This document shows, in pieces, positions 12,694 through 26,261 of a stretch of 64,000 nucleotides of DNA. Location of the stretch: the NCBI GenBank assembly GCA_026929865.2, contig CM049418.1, positions 11,168,001-11,232,000 of the forward strand, in the 5' to 3' direction. The position numbers were made by a program, and so were the translations under genes. Source of the DNA: Hyperoplus lanceolatus (Eukaryota > Chordata > Actinopteri > Uranoscopiformes > Ammodytidae). The notes under the pieces were generated by a model that had not been told where the DNA came from, made no database searches, and saw nothing but the letters and a program-made list of their open reading frames with translations. How positions within the stretch are numbered: the stretch's first letter is position 1; each line of letters starts with the position of its first letter.

Positions 12694-12853
12694 AGGTTCG
12701 AAAGGAGGGGCTAACAAAGATCATTTGAGGAGAGTAGGAGTTTTAGGAGGGAGAAAAATGAAAGGCCAAAGACTCACCTCCCCCCATTTTCTTCCTCCAT
12801 GGAATAAAGTTACCACTCCAGAAGGGACAGGGAGGCGGGCAGAAGTGAGAGAC

Positions 12854-12856
<3 letters not shown>

Positions 12857-12899
<43 letters not shown>
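12857..12899. repeat. (GA)n microsatellite
   Basis: About 43 bp of GA. Confidence 0.95.
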
Positions 12900-12901
<2 letters not shown>

Positions 12902-13188
12902 ACCAGGAGTGGAAGAGGTAGAACATGCAAGCAAGGAATAGAGAGAGAAGGAGCTCAGATGCGGGAGACTGACTAAGAACCATCAGAGAGAGAGAGAGAG
13001 AAAAAGAGAGCTGTATTCCCTCTCCCCACCCTCTGTGCACCTCGCACGTCTGGCAATGGATCGGCTTCGCCACAGCCCCCGTCCAACCCCCGGGAGTTTC
13101 TGGGAATACCGTGGATTTCTGTCGTGAGCTTGGGGATAGCCCTTGAGTGGCACCTTTTTCTTTTTCTTTTTTTTTCTATCTCTCTCAG

Positions 13189-13270
13189 GATGCCCTCCGT
13201 TTCTCTGTCTCTGCCCTCTGCTCTGGCAGGGAGGGCCAGGGCCTGGGTTTGCCTCTCCTGCATGTTCTGG
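13189..13270 (+). CDS. Candidate alternative 5' coding exon in intron 1
   Basis: A long pyrimidine tract ending in tctctcag at 13188 is followed by G-ATG, then 27 open codons, ending at a strong donor (gtaaga at 13271). The peptide begins MPSVSLSLPSALAGRARAW and ends VCLSCMFW. From the ATG it ends in phase 0, so it would join the C1 exon at 24747 in frame. Inserted after the exon ending at 4572 it would shift the frame, so it only makes sense as an alternative start exon with a non-coding exon upstream. No homology is known to me. Confidence 0.3.
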
Positions 13271-16200
13271 GTAAGAAAGGGTAAAAGTATTATGCAGCTC
13301 CCATAGTGAAATCCTAATTGAGAAAACATGCATTTTTTTGAGTTGGTCTTTGCGTCTATCATTTAAATAAAAATAGAAGGCATTATTATGTTTGACACAT
13401 GTATGACTCACCTAGAGGTCAAGTTCACTGGTTTTTCGACGGCAGATCCGCGGGCTGTTGACACTGTTCCCTGACCCATGCAGGACTAATCTAGTAGACT
13501 TGCTCTTGTGGTGGCTTTTGCATCGGCGCGTTCTTGCGTTCCGGGTTCCATGCGGCCTCGGCATTGGAGCTATTTCTGGTGTCTCCTGTATAATTTAATC
13601 TGCTACTGCTCGTCTCTCGTCCTTCCTATCTGGGACTGACTGAGTGTGTCAGGAACCGGGGGCTTTCCACGCAGCCTCTTGGTTGAACAAAAAAAAAAGA
13701 GAAAGAGAGAAAAAGTCAAGCACGCTATAGCCAGTACACCTCTGGACATGAAGATCTGTATGGACCTGCAAGCATGTGAAAATGGATAGAAGACCAAGCC
13801 TTTTTTTTTTGCAGATTCAGTGTTTAATTGCTTCTTCCTATACATGCCAGATGCAAAATGTGCCAAATGTTTGTCAGTCACATAATCTTACATTAGAGTG
13901 GAAAAACAGTTGGCTTTTGTAACCCACATCGCACATCACCTACCTTTTGATGCTTCTAGTTGCAGTGTTTATTGGATAAGTAGGTGGATTTATGCTTTTT
14001 TTGGGGGGGGGGGTTGTATAATGTATACACAGTGTGTAATGATTGCAAGCAAGTGTTAAATGAGGCATCTGCCCTACTTTTCCGTAGCTTGCAGAGGAGG
14101 AGAGCGCCATTTAGATGCAATGCGTTGGGTGGGTGGGTGGGTGTTGGGAAGAGGGAAACAACTCCCACACAGTTCATATGCAAAGTAAGACACTGATTTA
14201 GTCCAGATGGAGGGCTTCCCATCCAACATCAGCAAACAATATTAGTGTTTGAGATGTGACATCAGCAAAGAGAGGAAGAGGAGGAACACGCACATGGGGA
14301 GGGGTGGGGGTGAGTGACGTGCGAAAAGCGGGTTCTAAGAAAGCTCCTCAAATACATGCTATTAATAATGTATCGCCCCACACATAGAGAGAGCATATAC
14401 GATTTGACATGCCGGCAAGAATACAGCAACCAGCCCAAGACTTCTGCATGCTCATTAATGCTCTACAGTATGCAAAGCAGCTCCGTTATGAATAACAACA
14501 GACGGTACACCCCGCAAAGCACCGGGCCGATATGATTTTAAACATACACGCTCAAGTATTTCCTGCCAGTGTTTACCCAAGCGAAGTCTGACTACAGATA
14601 TTACTTATGTCTGTCTTCACTGGAAAATAGAGAGGAAGCATGAAAAACATGCGCTTGGTACAAAGCACGTTGGAAAGTCATATCTACATGTTTGTGTTGC
14701 TTTGACCTTTTTGAACATAATCAGTATTTCAAAAGGGTAATTCAAAGGCCCAATATGTGATTTTTGCACCATGAATATTTTATATATAGCTATGTATATA
14801 TTACTATACAGAATTTGACTTCATGAAAAGTTCAAGTACATGCCAACACGCATTCATTACTTACATGTGATTAGAGTGTTATATGTTTGTTAGAAAAATC
14901 AACTCAAGTTTTCATCCCAGATTTTAATTTGTTCTGTTAGTATTTTTTTTTTGTGATTTTGCTAATGTGTTGGGACAAGGTGTAGCTTAAACCCCTCAGT
15001 ACTGCTGAACACTCACATGAACAAGTCAATTTATGTGAAAACAGTTCAATATCATCTGTGGCTCCAGGGGAAAGCTGAGAATAGGAAGTCTGAGAAAGCA
15101 TCCCCTAGTGATGTCATCAGGGTCATCCCGGCTTTGGACAAACTGGGGGTGTGGCGTTTGAAAGACGTGGTCATTTAAAGCTGCGATTGCCTAATGAAAG
15201 ATGTTGTCAAGTGTTGCATTATGGGAAGTGTAGGATGTTGTACTTTTTGTTTGTTCCACTTGGAATAAAACGTTGGGATGTCTTAGCCAAATCGTTTAAA
15301 ATGACTTCAACCACTCTAGAAACACAGATTATGTTAATTTCGATAGGAATTGAGAAAAACCTCAAGGCTATATAATAATTTCTGTTCATATTGGTGGGGC
15401 ATTGTTGTGGTTTATGTGACACTATAATTGCTCACATTGTATCGTAGTAATCATTGCACAGTAAAAAGAATGCAACCACACCTACCTCTGTTTTATATTG
15501 CGCTGTCGTCCAGTACACGACAGCTGAAACACTGTAGTAGGCCAAGATGTATGGTAGATCCATCATGTATTCAGTTGTCTAACATAGTCCCCTATTGACT
15601 CAACAGAATCCCCCGAGAAGTCTGAAAATCAATCCGGCTTTGATTGGAGCATTACTGGCTGCCACGCCTCCATGTGTGTGTCACCTCTGTATGTGTGTGT
15701 GTGTGTGTTGTGTGTGTGGCCTGGCGTGTATTAGACATGTCCTATCCCTCTGCTAATAAGAGCATATCTACTGTAGCCCTGCCCGGAGATTAGTCTACGT
15801 TGAGTAAGGAGATTCTGGGGTAATGAATCTGTCCCAGGCATCTCTATGTGTGCGGGCGCCGGGCAGCTTACTCCCTGCAGCATCATAACAACCACGCCAT
15901 CGTTATCCGGTCATTTAGCAAAGACATAACAACACGATACGATTGAGGTATACATCCCAGATTTTCTTAAAGCACTGGCCAATATTAAGGGTCAAGTACA
16001 CTCATGTGGCTTGATCATTGTGTTTTTGAGGTCATGACCTTTTGTGGTGGGCTCTGTCCAAACTCTATTGCTCTATTTTCTTAATGGTATCTTGCTAATA
16101 GAGTGTGGTTTTTTCAGCTTGTAATAATAATGCTATATGATATTTGTGGTTATGATTAGACCTCCAAATGACATGAAACTGCACTCAGACCTAGGTTTGG

Positions 16201-17980
16201 CTAACATCCTCCGAAGGGACCTCATGTGCTGCTCGGCCGCAACACAGTCTGACTGTCCACGGCGAGAGAAACCAGTGCATTTGATCATGCGTGTAGGCAC
16301 TGTGTCTTTGAGAGTGGGACTCTCCTCAGAGAGTGTAGCCGTCACTCTGGCTTGAACAATAGTCTGTGTATCTGTGACCAGGTGATTTATATGTGATGTG
16401 ACCAGACGCCTACCCGTGGGACCTTGGGGCCACCAATCAGCCAGCCCCGCGACCCAGCTTCAGCACACTTCCCCTGGGCACTGTGCACCGCTCTGCCCCT
16501 TATCTTATACCCGAGTCTGGATCGTTGCCCTCGAGGTGTAGCACACACAGGCTAGAGAAGAAATGTTCATGCTTGCAATTGTAAATCGGTGACTGTAAAT
16601 AAGGATGTGGAAGTAGTCTCAAATAATGCAGCATCAAATCAAACTTATTTTCGGGGCTTAAAAATAAAATAATTTCTGGTTAAGAAAATGGATTATAATG
16701 TCCATGACATGTTGCCAGAGCCCTTGAGGACATCTTTAAATGTCTATATTTGTCCAACCAAGAGGCGAACACCAAATTGTGTGCAGGTTACTATCATGGA
16801 AGACAAAGAAAACCAGCAAATACTGTTTTGCCATTTTTGCTTTTAAAATAACCCTAACACTATTATCTATGTATTATCCAAAACATTGACAATAAATCAA
16901 CCCATTCAGCTTAAGTTATGATGCATTATGTTGCACTCTAGCTGGGTGTTCCTATTATTTTGTCTTCCACAATATCTGTCTGAGTGATGTGAAAGATGGG
17001 GATATGTGTTAGGATTCTGCAACAGCAACTAAAGGGCATAACTATGACACCTGCACACATTCAATTGCGACGGCAAACTCTAGGGAACCCAGAAATGCTT
17101 ACAATCTACCTTTGAAAGCAACGCCTCTGTTGTTCTCATCCCGTTCTCGCTCTGTGTGGACGCTAATTGGCAAACATTGCATTCTAAGTTCATTAGCGGC
17201 TGGCTAATGATCATAAGCGGCCTAGACTTCATGATCACAGCTCATTGATCTTGGTGTCTCTCCGCATGCACCCGCTATTGATCATGTGGTACAATCGCGC
17301 ACAAAAAAAACAGCGTCACAGCTGCACAATTATGTGGCTTTTTCTGAGGCATCCATATATAGCATCACATGCACATGTAATCAGGGAGGTAGTTAAAGAT
17401 TCACATACACACACACACATAGATTGTTTCTCGGCTTCAAGGGGGGGATCTACTACAATCTGGCAACCGGCCTACAGTGCCAGTCCACTGGGATCAGCTG
17501 TATTCAGAGCCATAAATAAAACATTCTGCGCGAATATCTATGGTCTTGTACACTGATCTATTACTCCCATCAGGTTTGGATCTAGACAAGCAAAGAAATG
17601 CATTGTGTCAGAGCTTTACAATTGTAAACATTGCTGATTTCCACCAAAACATAACAGACCCTGACCCTGAAATGCAGTGTCCTCTGTTGTTTCTCTAAAC
17701 CGCAGCTATGGATTATACAACAGTCTGCTGAACAGGCATTTACTGTGATTACAGGTACTTCTGTGCTGCCAATCACTGAAGTACAGTTGCCATAATCACA
17801 GTGAAGAATTCCCCTCTGGGGTTATAACAAGAATAAATAAAATAATGACTATCCTGATAAGAGATTTCCCTCTCCCCTCTGTTGTTTTCCTATCTACTTA
17901 ATAGATGTTGATAAATGTAGGGGCACGGGACAACACCACAATCCTCATGGAATCACGGTTCTCAAGTTTTTTTTTAAACT

Positions 17981-18272
17981 TCAAAGGTGGAGTCAGCGAT
18001 TCTGAAGAACGCTTGTTGTCACAATCGCTTTTCATCAGAATCCATAAGTATCTCCTCCCAATCTGTTGTTAATACACAGCCTAGCATCTGTAAACGGGCA
18101 TGTAAATAAAGGGTATGTAAACAAGGGTGCATAACCGAAGCTAGGCTGATTATTAACACAGGATTTTTTTTTCAGTGCACACGTAAAACATTAGTAGCTG
18201 ATTGTGAGGAAATATTCACTGATTTTGACAACAAGCATTCTCCAGAATTGCTTACTCCACCTTTGAGGGACC
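17981..18272. mobile_element. MITE family 2, full copy
   Basis: Starts AAAGGTGGAGTCAGCGATTC and ends with the complement (gaattgcttactccaccttt). The inverted ends extend about 50 bp, including the gttgtcaaaatcagtg-type motif. Four other copies occur in the window. Confidence 0.85.
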
Positions 18273-19607
18273 TCAACACTAAGGATTCCCCCTCCCCTCT
18301 TATGTTATTTTGGCTTTTTTTTTGTGCTGAGTAAAGCTGGTGAAAGAAACATGATTTGGCATCGAAAACATCTCGCGGACAGATCTCAGTCGCGCTGCTA
18401 ATTTGAGCTGTTTGATATGCCATCTGTGCGGTTGAGACCACAGATTCAGAGGGAGTTCAAGAGACGGGGCTGCCAATGTGAGAGAGCAGGGATGTGGCAA
18501 AAAGTCTATTGGACTGTGTCTTCCAAACGTCTTTTGTCAAAAGTGGATTTTACAAATAAAACCTATACGCTACTCTCTCATTTCTGCCTGTGAAAATGAC
18601 CCTGATGATATCATAGTGATGTCATTAAGTTTGTCCTTCAAACAAACAAACAAACAAACGAAAAATATCAGAAAGGCAGCGCCACCAATGTGCGGATGCT
18701 ATTCAGTTGCATTATGGGAGTTTGACTCGGAACAAGGGACTAAAATTCATGTTTTTGATGAATTCCTATCAGATCCATAGAAGCTTTTTGTAGCTTCTAT
18801 TATGATTGAAGAACTCTGAAGTCCAGCACCGTGCCATGGTCTTCATGTGTTTTCAATAGAAGGGTTTTCTAGAACAGCAGAGTGTGTGAAACATGGTAAA
18901 GTCCTCCTGACACACTCGCACTCGTGCAAACATTACAGATATCATTCTGGTTCTCATTTCTCCTTACCATTTTTTTTTTCACTCCCGCTCGCTGGTCTCA
19001 CAACGGCACCCATTGTTCATGACAGAATTTCAACTTGGTGGAAATTGAAAGCAGGTGTGGCTCGGCTTTTTCATCCAGAGAGTGGAATGGGGGTGGGGGG
19101 CGTATTTGGGGGCCTGTTAGTTTGTGTGGGGCATGTTCCTCATGCTTGACTTCATTGAGTCATGATATCACCCAACCTTTTTTTGGGGCTGGTTTTTGGC
19201 TCTCTTTGTTTTCCTCTTTTCTTCTTCTTCTTTTTTTATCCGGGTGACTCACTCGCTCCCTCCATTCACCTCGTCCATCAGCCAGGTAGTCACTCATTCG
19301 GACAACCATTCACCTCTCTCGCTCGCTCTCTTTCTCACATAGTACTATATATCTTCCATTGGACAGCCTTCACTGGAAGGAGAGAGTATTTACCGCAGCA
19401 TATATACGCTGTCAATTTCAAATACAAAAAGCCCTCTGAAGGGAGTAAAGAGATCAATCAACTACATGCTTTAAAATGTTATTTCAAAAGAGCGCCACAT
19501 TATTATACACAAAACCCCCAAAATCATAGCCACAAATGGAACCACATGTGGAGTTTTACATTAGAGGATTCGTATTGGCCGTACGTATTGGAGCGATGCT
19601 GGACGTT

Positions 19608-19725
<118 letters not shown>

Positions 19726-19830
19726 GGCTTCAGGCCCAAAATGCACCTGGCATAAACAGGAAGCTCAGACTACAAACATTTACCCTCATATGGAGACTTT
19801 TCTCTCTGGACAGAAGTTGGTATAGTGAAT

Positions 19831-19851
19831 GTGTGTGTGTGTGTGTGTGTG
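19831..19851. repeat. (TG)n microsatellite
   Basis: About 21 bp of TG. Confidence 0.9.
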
Positions 19852-20425
19852 GGCTTTGGAAGACTATTGCTGTTTATAGGTTGGTAGGATACATTTAGAG
19901 AAAGTAGGTGTAAACATACATCTGATTTGAAAACTGTTCATCTACGAAAATGCTGAAAACCAGTTTGGGCTTCAAATGTTTCCTCATGTTTATCATACAA
20001 CACAATTACAGTTTTTAGATAATTACCGGTTAAAATACTACCTTAAAAATTCAAAATTAAAGCTTTTTAACGCCTTGAATATCAACAATGTTACCTTAAT
20101 TAATCTGTGATCACCATATGTGTTGGCCATCACAATCTCTCTTGTTTTGTATGCTTGAAGATGACACTGTTTTGATGTGTACAGGTGTATATGTATGACT
20201 TATTGCGTCACCAGTGTGCTGGAGGATAGGGCTGTGCCTTTGAGAGAGTCTCCCCCCCCCTCTCCCCTTCCTTTCACTTCCCTCCAACATGCTCTAAGTG
20301 GGGTCGCGGTCAAGGTAGCGTAGTGATGCTTTTCATTAGCTAAGTGCAAGTGGGGGAGAGGAGCACATAGCCATGAGTTATGAGTTACTGAGGCCCGCTG
20401 TCTATAAGCCATGACGGACAGACGG

Positions 20426-20451
20426 ACACACACACACACACACACACACAA
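20426..20451. repeat. (AC)n microsatellite
   Basis: About 26 bp of AC. Confidence 0.93.
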
Positions 20452-21170
20452 ACAGAAAACACCTACTCTCTTCTCCGTCCATCCTTCGCTCTGAGACCAT
20501 TCACTCTTCCTCCTTTTTCCCCTCCATCTCCATCCATTTACTATACTCTCCGTTTTTTTCTCTCTCCCGGGAGTCTCCTCCTAGTACGACAAAGAGGACA
20601 TTGCTTTTGATTATTTTTTTCTGTGTCTTTTGAAAGGCTTACTTTAGCATTTCTTATTTATGCTTTTATTTATCCTAAAACAATCTCACAACAGCAGCGG
20701 TTTTTTTTCTTGTCAAAGACACTTGGATGACACAGAGAACTGTCATGAACATTGTTGATTTCTGTAAAGGCAAGTTAGATGACAACAACTTGAAAAAAAA
20801 AAAAACTGATTACTTTATCCCGAATGTTCTTGCCAAAAATATTTTTTTAAACACCTGATGGCATTCATTAGAAGAATTGGATTTCTGATTACAATTGCCC
20901 TAATTGTGCCAGAAACGTTTTATAAAATGAGACCCGGTGTGTGGGGGGGGGGTCATGTCCATTTTAGAAGGGCACACACTAAGTATGATCCCGGGTTTTC
21001 CTTTTGTTGATTACTCAACATTGAAGCCGCTGAGGCCCTTCTCCCTCTGTCACTGAAAAAAAAGAAAGAAAGTTGAATCCCAGATGCTACATGGCAGCCG
21101 TCCAAGAACCATTTGCACTCCTGTTGTGGCGTCACATGCAGTGGGCCTGTATGCCAAGGTGTGCACATGC

Positions 21171-21300
<130 letters not shown>

Positions 21301-21545
21301 AAAACTTGTGGTTGTATCTACCTCATCCATCACTGTTTGACAGGACATGTTGACCCCAGTTGCCGTGGCAGCCAGGTAACCATGGCTCCTGCCGGTGTCA
21401 CAGCTGGCTGTGTCCGATTGGTTGTGCCAGGTCATCTTTAACATCAGGGCCGTAGAGGGGCACCAAGGCGCTTTAACCGCTATTTATAAACCCAGCCAGG
21501 CCCAGACTTCAAAACATTGCTCATCGTAGCTTATTTAGCCTTATG

Positions 21546-21790
21546 TTAAAGCTGGGGTGTGTGATTTCTGATTGGTCAAAATGAACATGAGCTGTACACT
21601 TTGACCAATCAGAGCGAGGCTCCGATTATCTGTTCTTATTGGCTGTTGGGACTGTCTATTCCCTTTGGCACAACTTTGTTGGTGTAGAGCGTTTCAGGGA
21701 GGGACCATAGGGGAGGGGCCAAAGAGAACAAGTGGAGCGGTTGAGGTATTTGAGGTATCTTTTAATTTGCAGTCAGTAGTTGTCCTTTAA
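21546..21790. mobile_element. Possible MITE with CCAAT palindrome
   Basis: Begins ttaaagctggggtgtgtgat and ends near gtcctttaaaa, a weak inverted pair. It contains an exact 13-bp inverted repeat at 21568-21580 and 21600-21612 with a CCAAT core. Confidence 0.35.
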
Positions 21791-22003
21791 AAATAAACGG
21801 TATGTGCGGTCCATAATTGAATTGATTTTTTAACAGGAATAATCAGCATACATGTAGAATATTGTTTGTTTCAAGCTACCTGTTGTAACGTGTCGTGTCC
21901 AGGTCTAGACGTGAGCCAAGGTCAGCCATGATTCCTCGGCGGAGCTTACAGCGAGCGTGTCACAGTGTGATGAAAGCCATTAAGATTAAGTGAGATAGGC
22001 GAG

Positions 22004-22030
22004 CAAAAAAAAAAAAAAAAAAAAAAAAAA
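22004..22030. repeat. Poly-A run
   Basis: About 27 A residues. Confidence 0.9.
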
Positions 22031-23779
22031 CGCTGAGAAATACACTTTTGTTAAAAGCTCTGAGCCAAATTGACTGCGGCACATGGAGAGAAAAAAAGAA
22101 TAGAAAAGAAGAAAGGGGCCAGGGAGCTTCGGGAAGCAACCAGAAAATGAGCTCAAAGACAACGAAGAAACAGATTACACAATGTGCTCTTTATCAGCGC
22201 GGGCCTCCTCACACCTGGAGTGCTTTGTAGTTGGAGTAGGTGCAGTTTGTAGCAGTAGAGATTCAAATTAGCCGTGGTATAAAGGAACTAGTGGTGAGGT
22301 AATTGTAGTACTGCACACAGAGAAGTTTTATTAGTCATTAAAATTGTATAAGTACTGTGTTTTTGGGTGCACTTTGGATATGAGCACTATAGTAAATCCC
22401 ATTCACTAGGCAGAGAAGGGTGTTATGGGTCTTATCGGCCCGATGTTCATATGCCATTGGTTGATCCAACCGTCCGTCAAGGGCTGCTTTGGAATGCCTT
22501 CGAAATCTCCATGTGTGCAGCCAAGAGAGGCACGTCTCAGCCTCATTGTGCAAGATGAGTTGACAGTGTAATGGCTACAGTTTGTTGGGATTGGTCGCTG
22601 CCAAATGCTAACAAATCAGCAGTCACTTTAAGTGGCCAAGTGAACTCTCCAGTAGCAGTTAAATATGCTGTAGGAAGAGTATATAGTAAGATGGATTAGA
22701 CTGTCTATTCATCTTAATGTTTCCTGCAAGTGTAAGCTACCAGTAAGGATTTCTAGGGTTTTCATTGGTTGGTCAGGAATGCAGAATGTCGACATTGGTG
22801 GAAGGAAATCGCCCCTGTTGACATTGAGGTTTGGTTTATTCCTCTTCAGCTTGTAAACATGCATCGTACTGAGGTCATTTAATGTTGCGAGCGACGCGGC
22901 ATTTACAAGCATTCTTCCATTTTGAGATGATTCACGATATTGGTTCAATGTGTTTCCAGTTATTTCAAGCCTTGCAAGGTGATGGTTGTAAAAAATAAAA
23001 AATAAAACCATTTTCAATAAAGAGCACTCAGGGTTTACAGTCCGGCGTAGCCCAACCCGGACCGGCCCAGCTGCACAAATACACAAAGGAAATGACATCA
23101 CCATTATTACTCACAGAGGAGGTTGGCTCAGATGGAGGGATGGTGGGGAAAAGGGAGCTAAGAGGAGCATACGGGGAGATCCATGGCAACAAGAAATATA
23201 TACTCATTGGAAGAAACAATACATTTGACCTTTATGTTAGGAAAATAGTATCAAACTAACCCGAAACACCATGTAGCTATATTAGGAGTAGGCTGCTTAA
23301 ATCACTTTTAAAATGGTAGGAAAATGCATCACACAGGCCGAGCTACTTTTTTAGAGTCAAAGCACCTTCAAAGGGGAAATCCTAGTGACCCACTTACGGT
23401 GTTCTTGGCTGAATATACACTGTGTGCTCCGGGTTAAACTAATCAAATCAACCCTTGAGTTATATGCAGCTGTTCGGGAGGCAATGTCACATTTTTAACA
23501 CGGCAATGTTTTTCGAAGAAGTGTCAGATGTTTTGCAAACGTGTCATGAATGAGTTAGATAAATGGTGGGAATTCATCTTTGCAACGGAAGGTCTTTGGG
23601 GGGATCCTTCTCTTGTCAACATCATCATCTCCGTAATTTCATTCCGATATCTTTCCTATGAGGGAAATGCAAACGATGCGCAATACTCCTTCGTCACTGC
23701 TCTGCTCAGGTTTTGCTGCAGTTTCTAGAGCTGCCGTGTCCTCAGGCTACTCTGAGAAATGTTCCAACACCCTGACACA

Positions 23780-23834
<55 letters not shown>
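23780..23834. repeat. (AC)n microsatellite
   Basis: About 55 bp of AC, the first of two arrays 40 bp apart. Confidence 0.96.
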
Positions 23835-23836
<2 letters not shown>

Positions 23837-23871
23837 GCTCATACACACATACGCATACAGTACAGTATGAA

Positions 23872-23874
<3 letters not shown>

Positions 23875-23929
<55 letters not shown>
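23875..23929. repeat. (AC)n microsatellite
   Basis: About 55 bp of AC, followed by a TC-rich run at 23951-23981. Confidence 0.96.
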
Positions 23930-23931
<2 letters not shown>

Positions 23932-24746
23932 CGTACAGCATTCCTAGAGTTTCTCTCTCTCTCCCTCTCTCTCTCTCTCTTCTCTTCATCATAAATTAGT
24001 CATTTAATTAGAGAACTTCAAAGTGAAAACATCCTCTGCTGGTGGGCGGACTATGTCAGCATATGTGTGTATGTTTGTGTGTGTGTGTGCATGTGCATGC
24101 TTGCAATGTTGTGCCACAAAATAATCTCACTTATGACAGTGTGTGATCATGCAAGGTCGCATTGTGTGCTAGAAAACCTTGATGATAAAGTAATGCTCCA
24201 GGTTTATTATGTTCACATTTGTTTTTATTGACTAAGTTCAAGAACATTGCTTTAGATGGGTTTAAATGTGGCTGCAATCAACACATATATGCATTTGTTG
24301 AACCATAAATGACTTTTACGATCAAGCAGTTGATAAAAGTCTATACAATGACAGAAACTGTTGTAAAATGGTTTGTGTTGTCCAAACAACATGTATTTAC
24401 AATGATGTTTAACAGAGAAAAGCAACAAATATCACATTAGTTATCAAAGAATTTGCAATTATTTGGTATTTTGCTTGATAAATGGGTTAAATTATAAGTA
24501 TTTTACACTAACAAAAGTACTTTCCCAACGGCAATTTACAAGATAATAGAGTATGACATGAATATAACCTAAGACACAAGTCAACAGACAAAACACCTTC
24601 AAAGATGCCAATCCCATACACGGCCATAGACAAATCTATCATTTGCTGAATAACACATGTGCTTCCTTTGGCCGTGGACCTGCTGGCGTAGACCTAAGTA
24701 AGTAAGCAAGGACCTGCTGGCTCATTTCTCCTCTTCTTTTCCACAG

Positions 24747-24861
24747 CCCGACGAGCTGGAGGGCGTCCACACACACGTCTTCAAGCTCAAGCCATTCAAG
24801 AAGGTCAAGACCTGTGACGTATGCAAGCAGGCCATCACCAAAGATGGCCTCATCTGCAAAG
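24747..24861 (+). CDS. tns1: tns1 exon 2: N-terminal half of C1 zinc domain
   Basis: Acceptor ccacag ends at 24746 and donor gtaaga begins at 24862. The exon has 115 bp and runs from phase 0 to phase 1. It encodes PDELEGVHTHVFKLKPFKKV and then KTCDVCKQAITKDGLICK. The C1 ligands seen are the second His of VHTH, twelve residues later Cys, then CxxC, then Cys after ten residues. Classical diacylglycerol-binding C1 domains usually have 13-14 residues in that last gap, so this is the short, atypical tensin form. It may bind lipid or protein but probably not phorbol ester (inference). Confidence 0.95.
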
Positions 24862-25382
24862 GTAAGAGCTCAGGTCCATCCCAACATGCATTGGGGCAAA
24901 AGGCAGGGGGAAAGGGGGGGGGGGGGTTAAAATAGACACAATAGCAATCAAAGCCAATCTGAACCATGATGGAGACATGGAGGCGAAAGTGCTTTAGAAA
25001 ATTCTGCTGCAACTACCTTGGATTTAAGCCCCATCCAAGCCTTCCTCCGAAATCCTTTTTTTAAAAAATTTTATCCTAATTCTAGAAGAACTAAAGTTTT
25101 TTTTTTTCTTTAATTGTACCTCAAAGAATAAAAGATGGAGGGGAAATTAACATGATAGGAGGACTCCCGGGCAGCCACACATTTTCTCTCTCTCTATCCC
25201 TTTTTTTAAAACTACAAACAGCGTCTTTAGCACAAGCCCGGTTGACAAACACTCCAGAAAGCCCGGCAGTAGGAGAGCGGGGCCTGTGTGCGGGGCTTTG
25301 GCTGAGGATTTGCTGTTAAAATTAGCATGGCCGCTGCTGCATTAGCCTAGATAAGAGGGGAAAAAAGGGAAAGAGGGATGGG

Positions 25383-25417
25383 GTGTGTGTGTGTGTGTGT
25401 GTGTGTGCGTGTGTGTA
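25383..25417. repeat. (TG)n microsatellite
   Basis: About 35 bp of TG, followed by GA-rich sequence. Confidence 0.93.
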
Positions 25418-25711
25418 GAGCGAGGCAGAATAAAGAGAGAGAGAGAGAAATTGGGGTATGGAGGGATTGGGGGATAGACATAAGGAAACAAAAGAGAGAG
25501 AGAGAGAGTGCAAAGGGGAGCACTGCAGAATTACTTTCCCTTTCATCCTCCTTTTGTTCAATCATTCTCTATGTTAAAATACATAGACTGCAATAAGCAC
25601 TCCGTATCCTCGCCAATTTCTGAAGCACCCAGCTAAAAAAAAACTGCCTCCTGAAGTCTTACAACAGCTTTATGTATAATCAGTAAAACATATTCTTTCT
25701 TTTATGGGCTA

Positions 25712-25768
25712 CTTTCACTGATTTTGACAACAAGCGTTCTCCAGAATCGCTGTCTCCACCTTCAAAGC
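25712..25768. mobile_element. MITE family 2, terminal fragment
   Basis: Only one terminus remains: cactgattttgacaacaagc, then ttctccagaatcgctg and tccacctt. The other end is missing. Confidence 0.75.
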
Positions 25769-26261
25769 AAACTGTATGTTCACAGGAGTAGCACACGTGT
25801 TAATCAGAGCATCCTTCCTGCCCTTTAGGTGTTGCTATAGGCGCCCCAGTAAAAAGGCCACATTGCTTAGGGGGCTTTGCAAGGCCAGGAGATAAGATGT
25901 GACAACAAGACAATGTGCTGCACACACTTCTAGATGTGTGCATATGTCCAGGATGTGCATGCCCACGGCTAGTTGAGACCTGCAGGTTCTTCGGATTTAC
26001 TGTTTGAGCCCTGAATAGGGATATTTTCAACACGTTGGGAGATGCAGATGTTTCCAGGAAACTCCTGTAAGTTATTTCCCCCATTCAAGCACATACAATG
26101 GCAAATCAATTTAAACCACCGGTTTTGTACCCGAAATGGGATGAGTTCATTTAAGATATATAAGGCTGAATTTTGGGGATAAAGACATCTAGAATATTTC
26201 CAGAAGTGTTTGTTTCCCAAGGTTTGCCAGATATAAAATAAAATGAACTTTTAAAGGGAAC

